Counted from the first letter of the stretch, positions 34,898 to 44,123 are shown. The stretch is 64,000 nt of DNA from an uncultured Paraprevotella sp. (GCA_900546665.1 URDY01000011.1:1-64000); one strand, 5' to 3'. Notes: generated by a model not told the origin, from the sequence alone. Numbers and translations: made by a program.

Positions 34898-35830
34898 ATG
34901 TCTGTTGAAGCTGCAAGATGGGGGATTATTTATTGTCCCAAAGAAGGAACAAGTCAAATTCATAAGCAATGGGAAGAAATATGTGCTTATTTGACGGAAA
35001 AAAAAGTGGCTTATGATTTTGTGCAGAGTGAATCCAGTTATTCTGTAGAAAGACTGGCTGCTATGTTGGCTGGTAATGGATATTCTACTATTGTCATAGT
35101 GGGAGGAGATGCTGCACTTAACAGAGCTTTGAATGGCATTCTTGCGTTAGGAGACGAGGTGAGACAACGGGTTGCTATAGGAGTGATTCCAAATGGTTGG
35201 GGAAATGATTTTGCCCATTTCTGGGGTATTGAAGAAGATAATTACAAGCAGACTATTGACTGGTTGATTGCCCGGCGTATCCGTAAGGTTGATGTAGGAT
35301 ATTGCTTGACTGAGGTGCAGGGCAAACAGTATGTACGTTATTTCCTGAATTGTGTTAATGTTGGATTGGTTGCTGATATAATGAATATTAAGCATAAAAC
35401 CCGTCGTTTCTGGGGAGCATTGACGATGTCCCATTTAGCTTCAATGTTTTTGTTGCTGTTTCAACGAATGGAACATAAAATGCATTTTAAAGTCAATCAG
35501 GATGAAATCAATCGGAGTGTGATGACAGTCTGTATAGGTAGTGCTCGTGGATATGGACAGACACCAAGTGGCGTACCCTATAATGGACTTCTGGATGTTT
35601 CAGTAGTGGAGCGGCCGGAGATGGCGCAAATGATGGAATGTTTGTGGATGCTTTATTCCGGACGTTTCTTGAATCATAAAGCCGTAAAGTCTTACAGAAC
35701 CAGAAGAGTCAACTTCTTTAATCATGGCAAGGCTACGGTTAGTTTGGATGGAGCGGTATGGCCAGAGGCAACCACTCCTATGGAAGTTGGTATTCATCCT
35801 GAATGGTTGAATTTTATCATACCATCCTGA
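34898..35830 (+). CDS. Diacylglycerol/sphingosine kinase-like lipid kinase
   Basis: A 310-residue soluble protein of the DAGK catalytic superfamily, which phosphorylates lipid hydroxyls. The nucleotide-binding loop, normally GGDGT, reads VGGDAALNRALNGI, and the second motif PxGTGND reads PNGWGNDFAHFWGI. The overall architecture with a C-terminal beta-sandwich (RAYGQTPS-like segment and SLDGAVWPEA) is retained. Bacteroidetes make sphingolipids, so a sphingoid or ceramide substrate is conceivable, but the sequence does not decide this. The changed glycines may alter nucleotide binding. Confidence 0.8.
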   Translation: MSVEAARWGIIYCPKEGTSQIHKQWEEICAYLTEKKVAYDFVQSESSYSVERLAAMLAGNGYSTIVIVGGDAALNRALNGILALGDEVRQRVAIGVIPNGWGNDFAHFWGIEEDNYKQTIDWLIARRIRKVDVGYCLTEVQGKQYVRYFLNCVNVGLVADIMNIKHKTRRFWGALTMSHLASMFLLLFQRMEHKMHFKVNQDEINRSVMTVCIGSARGYGQTPSGVPYNGLLDVSVVERPEMAQMMECLWMLYSGRFLNHKAVKSYRTRRVNFFNHGKATVSLDGAVWPEATTPMEVGIHPEWLNFIIPS

Positions 35831-35893
35831 TATCTCCATTTTGTAAAATGAAGATAAAAGTTGATTGTTTGATAAAGGTTCATTAAATTGATA

Positions 35894-35946
35894 AAAAATA
35901 GCCACAGCATATCTCTGTATTGGAGTTTTTGCTGTGGTTTTTTTTA
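35894..35946 (+). terminator. Intrinsic terminator
   Basis: AAAAAATAGCCACAGC pairs with GCTGTGGTTTTTTTT across a loop of about 23 nt, allowing one G-U pair. The paired A/T flanks mean it can also end minus-strand transcription from the Crp/Fnr gene. Confidence 0.8.
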
Positions 35947-36013
35947 TATTGTTATTTTGAATAGTTGTTCAGAATTATTTTTTGTGTTGTAATGACACAA
36001 GTTAAGTGCTGGG

Positions 36014-36715
36014 CTAACCGATTTTGGAGATTTTTTTTAATTTATCTTCATCAATAATTTTAATTTTTCTACCGTCAATAGCAATTATTTTTTCTGTGGC
36101 AAAATTAGACAGTGTTCTGATGGCATTTGATGTTGTCATGTTGGAAAGGTTAGCCAAATCTTCGCGTGACAGATAAATGCTTAGTGTACATTTGTCTTCC
36201 TCCAATCCATAACTTTCTTTAAGGAAAAGTATGGATTCAGCCAATCTTCCGCGTATATGTTTCTGGGTGAGGTTGACTGTCCTTTCATCAGCAATACCTA
36301 AATCGATGGACAATTGTCTGATAAAGAACCATGCCAAATCATTGTTTTCTTTTATTAAATCTGTAATGGTAGTCATGGGAATAAGCCCAATTACGGAAGT
36401 TTCAAATGCAGCAGCTGCTGTGACATAAGCCTGGTTGGCAAAATAGGCCCGGTAGGCGAAATATTCCACGGGTTTGATTACGCGGATAATCTGATTACGA
36501 TTTCCGACGCCGTTCTTGAATATCTTAACCTTTCCAGACAACAGGCACATTAATTGTGTAGGATATTCTCCTTCACTGTAAATAGGCTCATTTTTTTTGT
36601 AAGTCTGCACCGTTAAATTTTTTATAAGATATTCTTTCTGTACTTCATTTAACGGATTGTATAAATCAGAAATCTTCGCTAAGATTTCTTCTTCACTGAT
36701 GTCTTTTTTTACCAT
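36014..36715 (-). CDS. Crp/Fnr-family transcriptional regulator
   Basis: A 233-residue regulator with an N-terminal cyclic-nucleotide-binding-like domain (about 20-140, with NEPIYSEGEYPTQLMCLLSG) and a C-terminal winged helix (about 155-225, with YLSREDLANLSNMTTSNAIR as the recognition region). It lacks an obvious Fnr-type cysteine cluster. It is divergent from the glycogen operon across 228 bp. A 22-bp perfect palindrome overlaps its own promoter, which fits self-control and possibly control of the glycogen genes; this is inferred. Confidence 0.87.
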   Translation of the reverse strand: MVKKDISEEEILAKISDLYNPLNEVQKEYLIKNLTVQTYKKNEPIYSEGEYPTQLMCLLSGKVKIFKNGVGNRNQIIRVIKPVEYFAYRAYFANQAYVTAAAAFETSVIGLIPMTTITDLIKENNDLAWFFIRQLSIDLGIADERTVNLTQKHIRGRLAESILFLKESYGLEEDKCTLSIYLSREDLANLSNMTTSNAIRTLSNFATEKIIAIDGRKIKIIDEDKLKKISKIG

Positions 36716-36752
36716 AACCTAAAAATCTGCTGCATAATTATGTTCAAGAGCA

Positions 36753-36777
36753 CAAAATTAATACAATTGTATTAATT
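36753..36777 (-). promoter_or_regulatory. Palindromic operator over the Crp/Fnr promoter
   Basis: A 22-bp perfect palindrome runs from 36756 to 36777; its half-site is AATTAATACAA. On the minus strand TAATTTTG (36753-36760), a -7 element, overlaps its edge. A dimeric regulator bound here would block transcription of the Crp/Fnr gene. Which protein binds is not known. Confidence 0.6.
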
Positions 36778-36943
36778 GAAAAAGTAATCAGATTCAAAAA
36801 ATATATTTTATGGCATGTTTTTATGATTTTATTAAAATAAATTATGAATTAGCTTTTCTTTTTGTGTAAGATTTATTATTTTTGGGGTGATTTATAGATG
36901 AACAAAATTTAGAAATTAGAAACCTTATAATAAATTCTAAACT

Positions 36944-38893
36944 ATGAGTTATATACAGTTTGATAAGACTCTGATGACGAATCTGGAGGAATCTTTGCCA
37001 AAAGAGATTTTACGTTCAAATCGTTCAGGAGCTTATTCTTGTTCTACAATAGTAGATTGTAATACAAGAAAATACCATGGTTTATTGGTTGTTCCTATTC
37101 CAGATTTGAATGATGAAAACTATGTATTATTATCTTCATTGGATGAAACAGTAGTTCAGCATGGTGCTGAATTTAATCTGGGATTGCATAAATACCAAGG
37201 CAATAATTTCAGTCCATTGGGGCACAAGTACATTCGTGAATTCAATTGTGACAAAGTGCCGACTACAATCTATCGGGTAGGCGGAGTGTTGCTCAAGAAA
37301 GAGAAAGTATTTCAACATTATGAAAACAGAATCATAATCCGTTATACGCTTTTGGATGCACATTCCGAAACTATTTTGAGGTTAAGACCATTTCTGGCAT
37401 TCCGTAGCGTTAGGGAATATACACACGAAAATGCCGGAGCTAGCCGTGATTATCAACCAATAAATAATGGTATCAAAACAAGAATGTATGAGGGCTACCC
37501 GGACCTTTACATGCAATTGAACAAAAAGAATGACTTCATTTTCCAACCGGATTGGTATCGGGGAGTTGAATATCCCAAGGAACTTGAAAGAGGTTATGCT
37601 TTTACTGAAGATTTGTATGTACCCGGCTATTTCGAATTTACCATAAAGAAAGGTGAGAGTGTAGTCTTTTCTGCCGGACTTTCGGAAATTAAGACAAGTC
37701 AGTTGAAGCAAATCGCTGATTTCGAGGTGGGTATTAGAACGCCTCGTGATAATTTCTATCATTGTCTGGTTAATTCGGCACATCAGTTCTATTATCATGT
37801 TGATAACGAAAACTATATTTTAGCAGGGTATCCATGGTTCAAATGTCGTGCAAGAGATATGTTTATAGCATTGCCTGGTCTGACCTTGCCCAATGATGAG
37901 GTGGAACATTTTGAGCAATGTATGGTTACTGCTGAGAAAGCTATCCGTGAATTTATGGAGAATAAACCTTTAACTGTGAAAATTCATGAGATGGAGCAGC
38001 CAGATGTATTGCTTTGGGCTATCTGGTGTATGCAGCAGTATGCTAATATCGTTTCTTTCCATAAGTGTATAGAAAAATATGGTAAACTGTTGAAAGATAT
38101 AGTTTATTATATTAAGGGTAGTTCGCATCCTAATCTGAAAATGAAAGAAAATGGCTTGTTGCATTCAAAAGGTAAGGATAAGGCTGTTACATGGATGAAC
38201 TCTACTGCAAATGGAAGACCTATCGTGCCGAGAAGTGGTTATATTGTAGAGTTTAATGCATTGTGGTATAATGCACTGAGATTTAGTGAAGAGATATGCC
38301 GTAAGATGGAAAGGCTTAATGAAGCAGATGAATTTGCTGCATTAGCTGAAAAAGTTAGAGTCTCATTTAAGCAGGTGTTCCTGAATCAATATGGTTATCT
38401 GTATGATTATGTGGATGAAACAAATGATACACAAGATTGGAGCGTTCGTCCTAACATGATCTTTGCTGTATCTTTAGAATATTCTCCATTAGATTTACCG
38501 GAAAAGAAAAAAGTATTTGATATTTGCACAAAGGAATTGCTTACTCCGAAAGGATTGCGTTCTCTTAGTCCCAAGAGCGGCGGATATAATCCGATGTATG
38601 TAGGACCGCAGATCCAGCGTGATTATGCTTATCATCAGGGTACTGCTTGGCCGTGGCTGGGAGGCTTTTATATGGAAGCTTGTATGCGTCTTTATAAGCG
38701 GAGTCGTATAAGTTTTGTGGAGCGTTTGTTGGTAGGCTTTGAAGAAGAGATGTTCTCGCATTGTGTGGGAACTATACCTGAACTTTTCGATGGAAATCCT
38801 CCATTTAATGCCCGAGGGGCTATTTCATTTGCAATGAACGTAGGTGAAATTTTGCGAGTAGTAAAGATCTTGGATAACTATAATATGGAATAG
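36944..38893 (+). CDS. Glycogen debranching enzyme (GDE-C type)
   Basis: A 649-residue amylo-alpha-1,6-glucosidase-type enzyme. An N-terminal glucan-binding beta domain (about 15-230, with SNRSGAYSCSTIVDCNTRKYHGLLV) precedes an (alpha/alpha)6 GH133-like catalytic domain containing GYPWFKCRARDMFIALPGL and the late YHQGTAWPWLGGFYMEA segment. It trims branch points of glycogen-like glucan. It is first in a three-gene unit with GT4 and GH57, and the GT4 gene follows after 13 bp. No signal peptide, so it acts in the cytoplasm. Confidence 0.92.
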   Translation: MSYIQFDKTLMTNLEESLPKEILRSNRSGAYSCSTIVDCNTRKYHGLLVVPIPDLNDENYVLLSSLDETVVQHGAEFNLGLHKYQGNNFSPLGHKYIREFNCDKVPTTIYRVGGVLLKKEKVFQHYENRIIIRYTLLDAHSETILRLRPFLAFRSVREYTHENAGASRDYQPINNGIKTRMYEGYPDLYMQLNKKNDFIFQPDWYRGVEYPKELERGYAFTEDLYVPGYFEFTIKKGESVVFSAGLSEIKTSQLKQIADFEVGIRTPRDNFYHCLVNSAHQFYYHVDNENYILAGYPWFKCRARDMFIALPGLTLPNDEVEHFEQCMVTAEKAIREFMENKPLTVKIHEMEQPDVLLWAIWCMQQYANIVSFHKCIEKYGKLLKDIVYYIKGSSHPNLKMKENGLLHSKGKDKAVTWMNSTANGRPIVPRSGYIVEFNALWYNALRFSEEICRKMERLNEADEFAALAEKVRVSFKQVFLNQYGYLYDYVDETNDTQDWSVRPNMIFAVSLEYSPLDLPEKKKVFDICTKELLTPKGLRSLSPKSGGYNPMYVGPQIQRDYAYHQGTAWPWLGGFYMEACMRLYKRSRISFVERLLVGFEEEMFSHCVGTIPELFDGNPPFNARGAISFAMNVGEILRVVKILDNYNME

Positions 38894-38906
38894 CGGAGGG
38901 AAAGTT

Positions 38907-40190
38907 ATGAAAGTATTAATGTTTGGATGGGAGTTCCCTCCTCATATTTTAGGAGGACTCGGAACAGCTAGTTATGGTCTGACGAAGGGATTGTCTCTTC
39001 AGCCGGATATGGATATTACATTTTGTATACCAAAACCTTGGGGTGACGAGGATCAGAGTTTTATGAAAATAATAGGTATGAATAGCGTACCTATAGTATG
39101 GCGTGATGTTGATTGGAATTATGTTCAAAGCAGGGTAGGCAGCTATATGGATCCGCAGTTATACTATGATTTGCGTGATCATATTTATGCAGATTTTTCT
39201 TACATGTACGTCAATGATCTTGGATGTATGGAATTTTCAGGCCGTTATCCTGATAACTTACATGAGGAGATTAATAATTATTCAATAGTGGCAGGTGTGG
39301 TTGCACGCCAGCAACAGTTTGATATCATACATGCTCATGATTGGTTGACTTATCCTGCAGGAATTCATGCCAAGCAGGTAAGTGGAAAACCATTGGTCAT
39401 TCACGTTCACGCAACTGATTTTGACCGGAGTAGAGGTAATGTCAATCCTACGGTTTATGGCATAGAAAAGAATGGAATGGATTATGCTGATTGCATCATG
39501 TGTGTAAGTGAATTGACCCGGCAGACTGTCATTAATCACTATCATCAGGATCCGGCAAAATGTTTTGCAATGCATAATGCGGTTTATCCTTTGGCTCCTG
39601 AGCTTCAGGCTATAGTTGATCAACGTAAACCAAGTAGCGAACGGAAAGAGAAAGTAGTGACATTCCTGGGACGTATTACCATGCAGAAAGGCCCAGAGTA
39701 TTTTATAGAAGCTGCTAAGCGGGTGCTGGATCGTACACATAATGTGAGATTTTGCTTCGCTGGTAGTGGTGACATGATGTCAGCAATGATAGAAATGGCT
39801 GCAGCATACGGAATTGCTGACCGTTGCCATTTCCCTGGATTTATGAAGGGTAAACAGGTTTTTGAATGTTTCCGTGACAGTGATGTGTATGTTATGCCTT
39901 CCGTATCAGAACCTTTTGGTATTTCGCCGTTGGAAGCGATGCAGAGTGGTGTGCCGTCAATTATCAGTAAACAGTCCGGATGTGCAGAAATCCTGGATAA
40001 ATGTATAAAAATTGATTATTGGGATATAGATGCGATGGCAGATGCCATGTATGCCTTGTGTACTTATCCGGGTTTGCATGAATATTTGCAGGTTGAAGGT
40101 AAGAAGGAAGTTGACGGTATTACATGGGAAAAAGTAGGGCAACGTATTCGTAAGCTTTACGATGAAACGATTCAGAAATGTAAATATTAA
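38907..40190 (+). CDS. GT4-type glycosyltransferase of the glycogen cluster
   Basis: A 427-residue GT-B glycosyltransferase. The N-terminal FGWEFPPHILGGLGTASYGL is the acceptor-domain glycine loop of glycogen-synthase-like GT4 enzymes, IIHAHDWLTYPAG lies near residue 138, and the donor-binding EPFGISPLEAMQSGVPSI is near residue 332. It is a good candidate for the actual alpha-glucan synthase here, since the separate GT5-like protein in the window is only half length. It lies between the debranching enzyme and GH57. UDP- or ADP-glucose use is not determined. Confidence 0.87.
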   Translation: MKVLMFGWEFPPHILGGLGTASYGLTKGLSLQPDMDITFCIPKPWGDEDQSFMKIIGMNSVPIVWRDVDWNYVQSRVGSYMDPQLYYDLRDHIYADFSYMYVNDLGCMEFSGRYPDNLHEEINNYSIVAGVVARQQQFDIIHAHDWLTYPAGIHAKQVSGKPLVIHVHATDFDRSRGNVNPTVYGIEKNGMDYADCIMCVSELTRQTVINHYHQDPAKCFAMHNAVYPLAPELQAIVDQRKPSSERKEKVVTFLGRITMQKGPEYFIEAAKRVLDRTHNVRFCFAGSGDMMSAMIEMAAAYGIADRCHFPGFMKGKQVFECFRDSDVYVMPSVSEPFGISPLEAMQSGVPSIISKQSGCAEILDKCIKIDYWDIDAMADAMYALCTYPGLHEYLQVEGKKEVDGITWEKVGQRIRKLYDETIQKCKY

Positions 40191-40210
40191 AAATAAGAAT
40201 TAGAATAAAT

Positions 40211-41566
40211 ATGAAAACGATTTGTCTTTATTTTGAGATCCATCAGAATATCCATTTGAAGCGTTATCGTTTCTTTGATATTGGCACAGATCATTACTAT
40301 TATGATGATTATGAAAATGAGCGTAGTATAACGGAAACTGCAGAAAGATCATATATACCATCTTTGCAGGCTTTAATACAGATGGCTCATGAGAATCCTG
40401 GCTTTTTTAAAGTGGCTATTTCCATGTCGGGTTGTGCGGTTGAGCAACTTGAAAATCATGCTCCGAATGTCATTGAACTGCTGCAGGAATTAAATGAAAC
40501 AGGCTGTGTGGAATTCTTGGCTGAACCTTATTCACATGGTTTGTCATCATTGGCAAATGAAGAGTCTTTCAAAGAAGAAACACTTCGTATGTCACGTAAG
40601 ATCAAAGAACTTTTTGGTCAGGAGCCTAAGGTATTCAGAAATTCATCCTTAATATATTCAGACGATATAGGTGGCGTAGTAGCCTCTATGGGATTTAAAG
40701 GTGTGCTTACAGAAGGAGCACGTCATATATTGGGATGGAAGAGTCCTCATTATGTATATCATTGCGCTCAGAATCACGACTTGAAATTATTATTGCGTGA
40801 CTATAAATTGTCTGATGATATATCTCTTCGTTTTAACAATTCATCTTGGAGTGAGTATCCGTTGTTTGCTGATACTTATATGAATTGGATTGCATCTATG
40901 CCGGAAGAGGAGCAGGTGATTAATATTTTCATGGAATTATGCGCACTTGGTATGTTCCAGCCTCTATCTTCTAATATATTGGAGTTCTTGAAAGCCTTGC
41001 CGGCTTGTGCACGTGAGCGAGGCATTTCTTTCTCTACGCCATCAGAAGTAATAGCTAATTATCCTTCTGTTGATAGTTTGGAAGTGCCTTATCCGTTATC
41101 ATGGGTTGATGAGGAACGTGATATCAGTTGTTGGTTAGGTAATGGTATGCAAAGGGAGGCTTTCAATAAGTTGTATAGTGTTGCAGATCGTGTAAGAATT
41201 TGTAATGACCGCCGTATCAAGCAGGATTGGGATTATCTGCAGGCTAGCAATAACTTCCGCTTTATGACGACAAAGCCGAGTAGCTGGAATATGTATCGTG
41301 GTATTTATGATTCTCCTTACGATGCTTTTACCAATTATATGAATATTCTCGGTGATTTTATCAATCGTGTGAATAATATGTATCCGAGTGATATTGACAA
41401 TGAAGAATTAAATGCTTTGTTAACAACTATCAAGAACCTTGGAGAAGAGTTAGAGGTGAAGGATAAAGAAATAGCACGTTTGAATACCAGATTGAAGAAA
41501 TTGACTCCTTCCGAAGATCAACCTACATCAGAAAAGAAAACAACGCGTAAATCTAAAAAGCAATAA
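40211..41566 (+). CDS. GH57-family protein with altered catalytic motifs
   Basis: A 451-residue cytoplasmic protein of the GH57 alpha-glucan family. The family backbone is clear: LKRYRFFDIGTDHYYYDDY, KVFRNSSLIYSDD and a C-terminal coiled coil rich in Lys. The nucleophile glutamate is kept in FLAEPYSHG (E105). Region 1, usually HQP, reads HQN (residues 11-13). Region 4, which carries the acid/base aspartate (as FMDYETFG in relatives I recall), reads FMELCALG around residues 240-247. The enzyme may thus have altered or lost hydrolase activity. It follows the GT4 gene by 20 bp and is followed by a strong terminator. Confidence 0.85.
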   Translation: MKTICLYFEIHQNIHLKRYRFFDIGTDHYYYDDYENERSITETAERSYIPSLQALIQMAHENPGFFKVAISMSGCAVEQLENHAPNVIELLQELNETGCVEFLAEPYSHGLSSLANEESFKEETLRMSRKIKELFGQEPKVFRNSSLIYSDDIGGVVASMGFKGVLTEGARHILGWKSPHYVYHCAQNHDLKLLLRDYKLSDDISLRFNNSSWSEYPLFADTYMNWIASMPEEEQVINIFMELCALGMFQPLSSNILEFLKALPACARERGISFSTPSEVIANYPSVDSLEVPYPLSWVDEERDISCWLGNGMQREAFNKLYSVADRVRICNDRRIKQDWDYLQASNNFRFMTTKPSSWNMYRGIYDSPYDAFTNYMNILGDFINRVNNMYPSDIDNEELNALLTTIKNLGEELEVKDKEIARLNTRLKKLTPSEDQPTSEKKTTRKSKKQ

Positions 41567-41613
41567 TTTTTATTATAAGTTTTAATTTCTAATTTAAGCA
41601 TCTAAAGTTAATG

Positions 41614-41653
41614 CTCCGATTGGTTTATTAAGTAGTACCAGTCGGAGTTTTTT
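41614..41653 (+). terminator. Glycogen-operon terminator
   Basis: CTCCGATTGGT (41614-41624) pairs with ACCAGTCGGAG (41637-41647) through one G-U, followed by TTTTTT. It ends the debranching-GT4-GH57 unit. Confidence 0.9.
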
Positions 41654-41771
41654 CATATTGTTTTGCGTATCTTTTATGGATACTTTTTATGTTTTGCTGG
41701 TAGTAAAAGTCCTTATGAGATTGAGAAGTAATTCAGGTAAATTTGAATAAATGATAATATGCGGCGATAAT

Positions 41772-41817
41772 AAAAAACAGCAGGAAGATGATAAAAATCA
41801 CCTTCCTGCTGTTTTTT
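41772..41817 (-). terminator. Terminator of the DUF4270 unit
   Basis: CAGCAGGAAG (41778-41787) pairs perfectly with CTTCCTGCTG (41802-41811), flanked by A6 and T6 runs. Read on the minus strand it ends the glycogen-synthase-like/DUF4270 transcript. Confidence 0.92.
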
Positions 41818-41830
41818 AAGTTGTTTTTAT

Positions 41831-43243
41831 TTATTTCTTGTTGAATGAACTGTAGATCACTTGTAATTTGATTGGATTGTTTTTACCTCCAACCAGTCTG
41901 ACACTATTGAGTCCCATATCGTTTGTAACGCTTAAAATATTGTTATTGTCGTCTGTCGTGACAGCTACGGGAATAACAACAACCTTATTCCAATTGGGGT
42001 ATAAGAGGCTCCATTCTTCTGGAGTCAAGTGAGCTTCTGCAGCTTTTTCATTTCTTTCTTTTCTACAATAAGCAATCAGATTTCCTATATTGGAGAAAGT
42101 GTACGTATTGTATGATGAACTGAAAGAAGTTACATATGAAGTCTTGTTGTCTGGTAGTTCATTGTTTTCAAAGAAACTGTACATATTGTCTTTCCTTACC
42201 ATCAGGAGAGCTTGTGGAATATCCAGGCTATTAGGACTTGTTGCATTATATCTGGTTAATGAGATCTGAGTCTGACTGATACTGTCATTTGTATGCTCTG
42301 TATAGATCTCATCTATAGGCAAAGTGATCTCTGTAAAAATGCCTGCTGGCGTTTTTAGGTAGGTCCAATCTTTGTTTGATTCTGCTAATGCATGCATGTC
42401 ATCTGTTTCGAAAGTAGTATTCTGAAGTACTTCCGGGGTTGCAGCAAAACGTGTCATACCTACGTATGTCGTATCCTGCGCTAAATCTTTATATCTGAAA
42501 AACAGATTGATCGTTCCGACATAAACATTAAGCATGGTTTCATTTCCATCAGTAAGTTTAAAATAAAATCCGGGACAGACATGTCTGATGAAATTATAAG
42601 AATTCTTGAAGAAATTTTTATTTTCAAAGTATTTCTTCATGATGAATGTACCGTATTCCTTTGGCAGAACTATTCTGATATTAGGAGTGTAACTGTCGCT
42701 CTCAATAGTTTCATCATCAAGTGTAAAGTCTCTGGCTGTAAATACTTTTTGAGCTATAGGACTTTGTCTGTGTGGATTAATGAATGAAGTCAGATCTGCA
42801 TTACTATAATATGAAGTATCTTCTCTGATAACATTAGCTGTATCGAGTTCATATACTTCAAGTTTCATGGGGTTGTTCTCATCTCCATAAAAACTTTTGT
42901 AGAAAAGCCTTATTTCAATAGAATCCGCTTCAATTTCACCTTGATCGTTTTTATAAAGAAGATCATAATCAGGAAACTCGTAATTTTCCAGCGTATTGAA
43001 TTGAGCCAGAAATTCGGCCTTAATTTGAGTGTTGGTTTCCGGATCGGTAACTCTACCCAAATAACAAGTTGTAGTCCGGCTTAGAACAGAATCTACTGCA
43101 ATTGAGCGTGTTTGTGCTTCAAAGACAGATGATGTAGACTCAATGTTGTCTTCATCTGTATATATACCAATTGATTCTGTATTATCATCACAGGCACACA
43201 AACATAAAGCCAGTAAAGAACTTCCTAATAATATTTTTTTCAT
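41831..43243 (-). CDS. DUF4270 lipoprotein
   Basis: A 470-residue lipoprotein of the DUF4270 family, found in Bacteroidetes beside glycogen or pantothenate genes. The signal sequence MKKILLGSSLLALCLCAC provides the lipobox cysteine. The mature N-terminus shows the typical ETQTRSIAVDSVLSR-like segment (here FEAQTRSIAVDSVLSR) followed by TCYLGRVTDPETNTQIKAEF. The frame is open to 43414, but that 57-residue extension lacks any signal logic and overlaps the upstream gene; 43243 is the right start. It lies 25 bp after the GT5-like gene. Function unknown, probably surface or periplasmic. Confidence 0.85.
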   Translation of the reverse strand: MKKILLGSSLLALCLCACDDNTESIGIYTDEDNIESTSSVFEAQTRSIAVDSVLSRTTTCYLGRVTDPETNTQIKAEFLAQFNTLENYEFPDYDLLYKNDQGEIEADSIEIRLFYKSFYGDENNPMKLEVYELDTANVIREDTSYYSNADLTSFINPHRQSPIAQKVFTARDFTLDDETIESDSYTPNIRIVLPKEYGTFIMKKYFENKNFFKNSYNFIRHVCPGFYFKLTDGNETMLNVYVGTINLFFRYKDLAQDTTYVGMTRFAATPEVLQNTTFETDDMHALAESNKDWTYLKTPAGIFTEITLPIDEIYTEHTNDSISQTQISLTRYNATSPNSLDIPQALLMVRKDNMYSFFENNELPDNKTSYVTSFSSSYNTYTFSNIGNLIAYCRKERNEKAAEAHLTPEEWSLLYPNWNKVVVIPVAVTTDDNNNILSVTNDMGLNSVRLVGGKNNPIKLQVIYSSFNKK

Positions 43244-43268
43244 TTTTTTTGTTAATGTGCTAATGTTA

Positions 43269-44090
43269 TTATTCCTCTTTACCGGCGCTCCATGCTTTAT
43301 CGAAAAAGTCAATGTAAGCATCCGCATCAATGCCTTCTGCGGCATCGAGAACTGGAATATTTTTTTCTGTAGCGTATGTTTTAAGATTTTTGTTGGCTGT
43401 TGGGCTGGATACAATAAATCCGTCAGAGAAATCTATTGCCAGTTTATGCAGTTCCTCGAATGTACATTCCGGACTAAAATTTTTCAGAACATCACTTTTT
43501 GCCGTTTTGAACTCAAGACATTTGCCGAAATTTTCACCCATTGGATGCTGAAGTTCGTCACCAAAAACAGAATAGATAACCTTGCTGTCTCTGAATGAAG
43601 GTTCTTCACTATAAGCTGTTTTTATATATAAAGGAACAAGAGCTGACATCCAACCTTGACAGTGAATAACGTCTGGTACCCACCGGAGCTTTTTGACGGT
43701 TTCCAATACACCCCTTGCATAAAAAATAGCTCTTTCACCATTGTCGGTATATTCTTCTCCGTTTTCATCAGTGGCCATCATTCGTTTGGTGAAATAATCA
43801 TCATTGTCGATGAAATATACCTGCATGCGGGCAGAAGGAATGGAGGCCACCTTTATAATAAGTGGATGATCCGTATCATCGATAATCAGATTCATTCCCG
43901 ACAGACGGATTACTTCATGAAGTTGGTTTCTCCGTTCGTTGATATGGCCCCATTTGGGCATAAATGTTCTGATTTCACGTCCTTTTTCTTGTATGGCTTG
44001 TGGTAGTTTCCGGCCCAATGACGCAATTTCTGAATCCTCTACGTACGGGGTCATTTCTTGGGTAATGAATAAAATTTTATTTGCCTTCAT
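43269..44090 (-). CDS. Half-length glycogen synthase-like (GT5 N-terminal domain only)
   Basis: A 273-residue protein matching only the N-terminal domain of starch/glycogen synthase (GT5). The start KILFITQEMTPYVEDSE corresponds to the region that carries KxGGL in active enzymes, and this motif is missing. VPDVIHCQGWMSALVPLY corresponds to the conserved HDW region. The C-terminal donor-binding domain (about 200 residues) is absent, and the following DNA encodes DUF4270, so it is not a simple frameshift. Activity as a synthase is unlikely; a structural or regulatory role is possible. TATATTTG (minus, 44116-44123) lies upstream. Similar short forms occur in Bacteroides, from memory. Confidence 0.82.
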   Translation of the reverse strand: MKANKILFITQEMTPYVEDSEIASLGRKLPQAIQEKGREIRTFMPKWGHINERRNQLHEVIRLSGMNLIIDDTDHPLIIKVASIPSARMQVYFIDNDDYFTKRMMATDENGEEYTDNGERAIFYARGVLETVKKLRWVPDVIHCQGWMSALVPLYIKTAYSEEPSFRDSKVIYSVFGDELQHPMGENFGKCLEFKTAKSDVLKNFSPECTFEELHKLAIDFSDGFIVSSPTANKNLKTYATEKNIPVLDAAEGIDADAYIDFFDKAWSAGKEE

Positions 44091-44115
44091 TTGTTCTATT
44101 TTCGTTTTGCATAGG

Positions 44116-44123
44116 CAAATATA
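44116..44123 (-). promoter_or_regulatory. -7 element for the GT5-like/DUF4270 unit
   Basis: On the minus strand this reads TATATTTG, matching TAnnTTTG, 25 bp upstream of the gene start at 44090. No clear -33 TTG was found. Confidence 0.5.

Noticed and set aside
41831..43414. Longer DUF4270 start at 43414
   Set aside because: It would add 57 residues without signal character, overlapping the upstream gene. The ATG at 43243 begins a proper lipoprotein signal.
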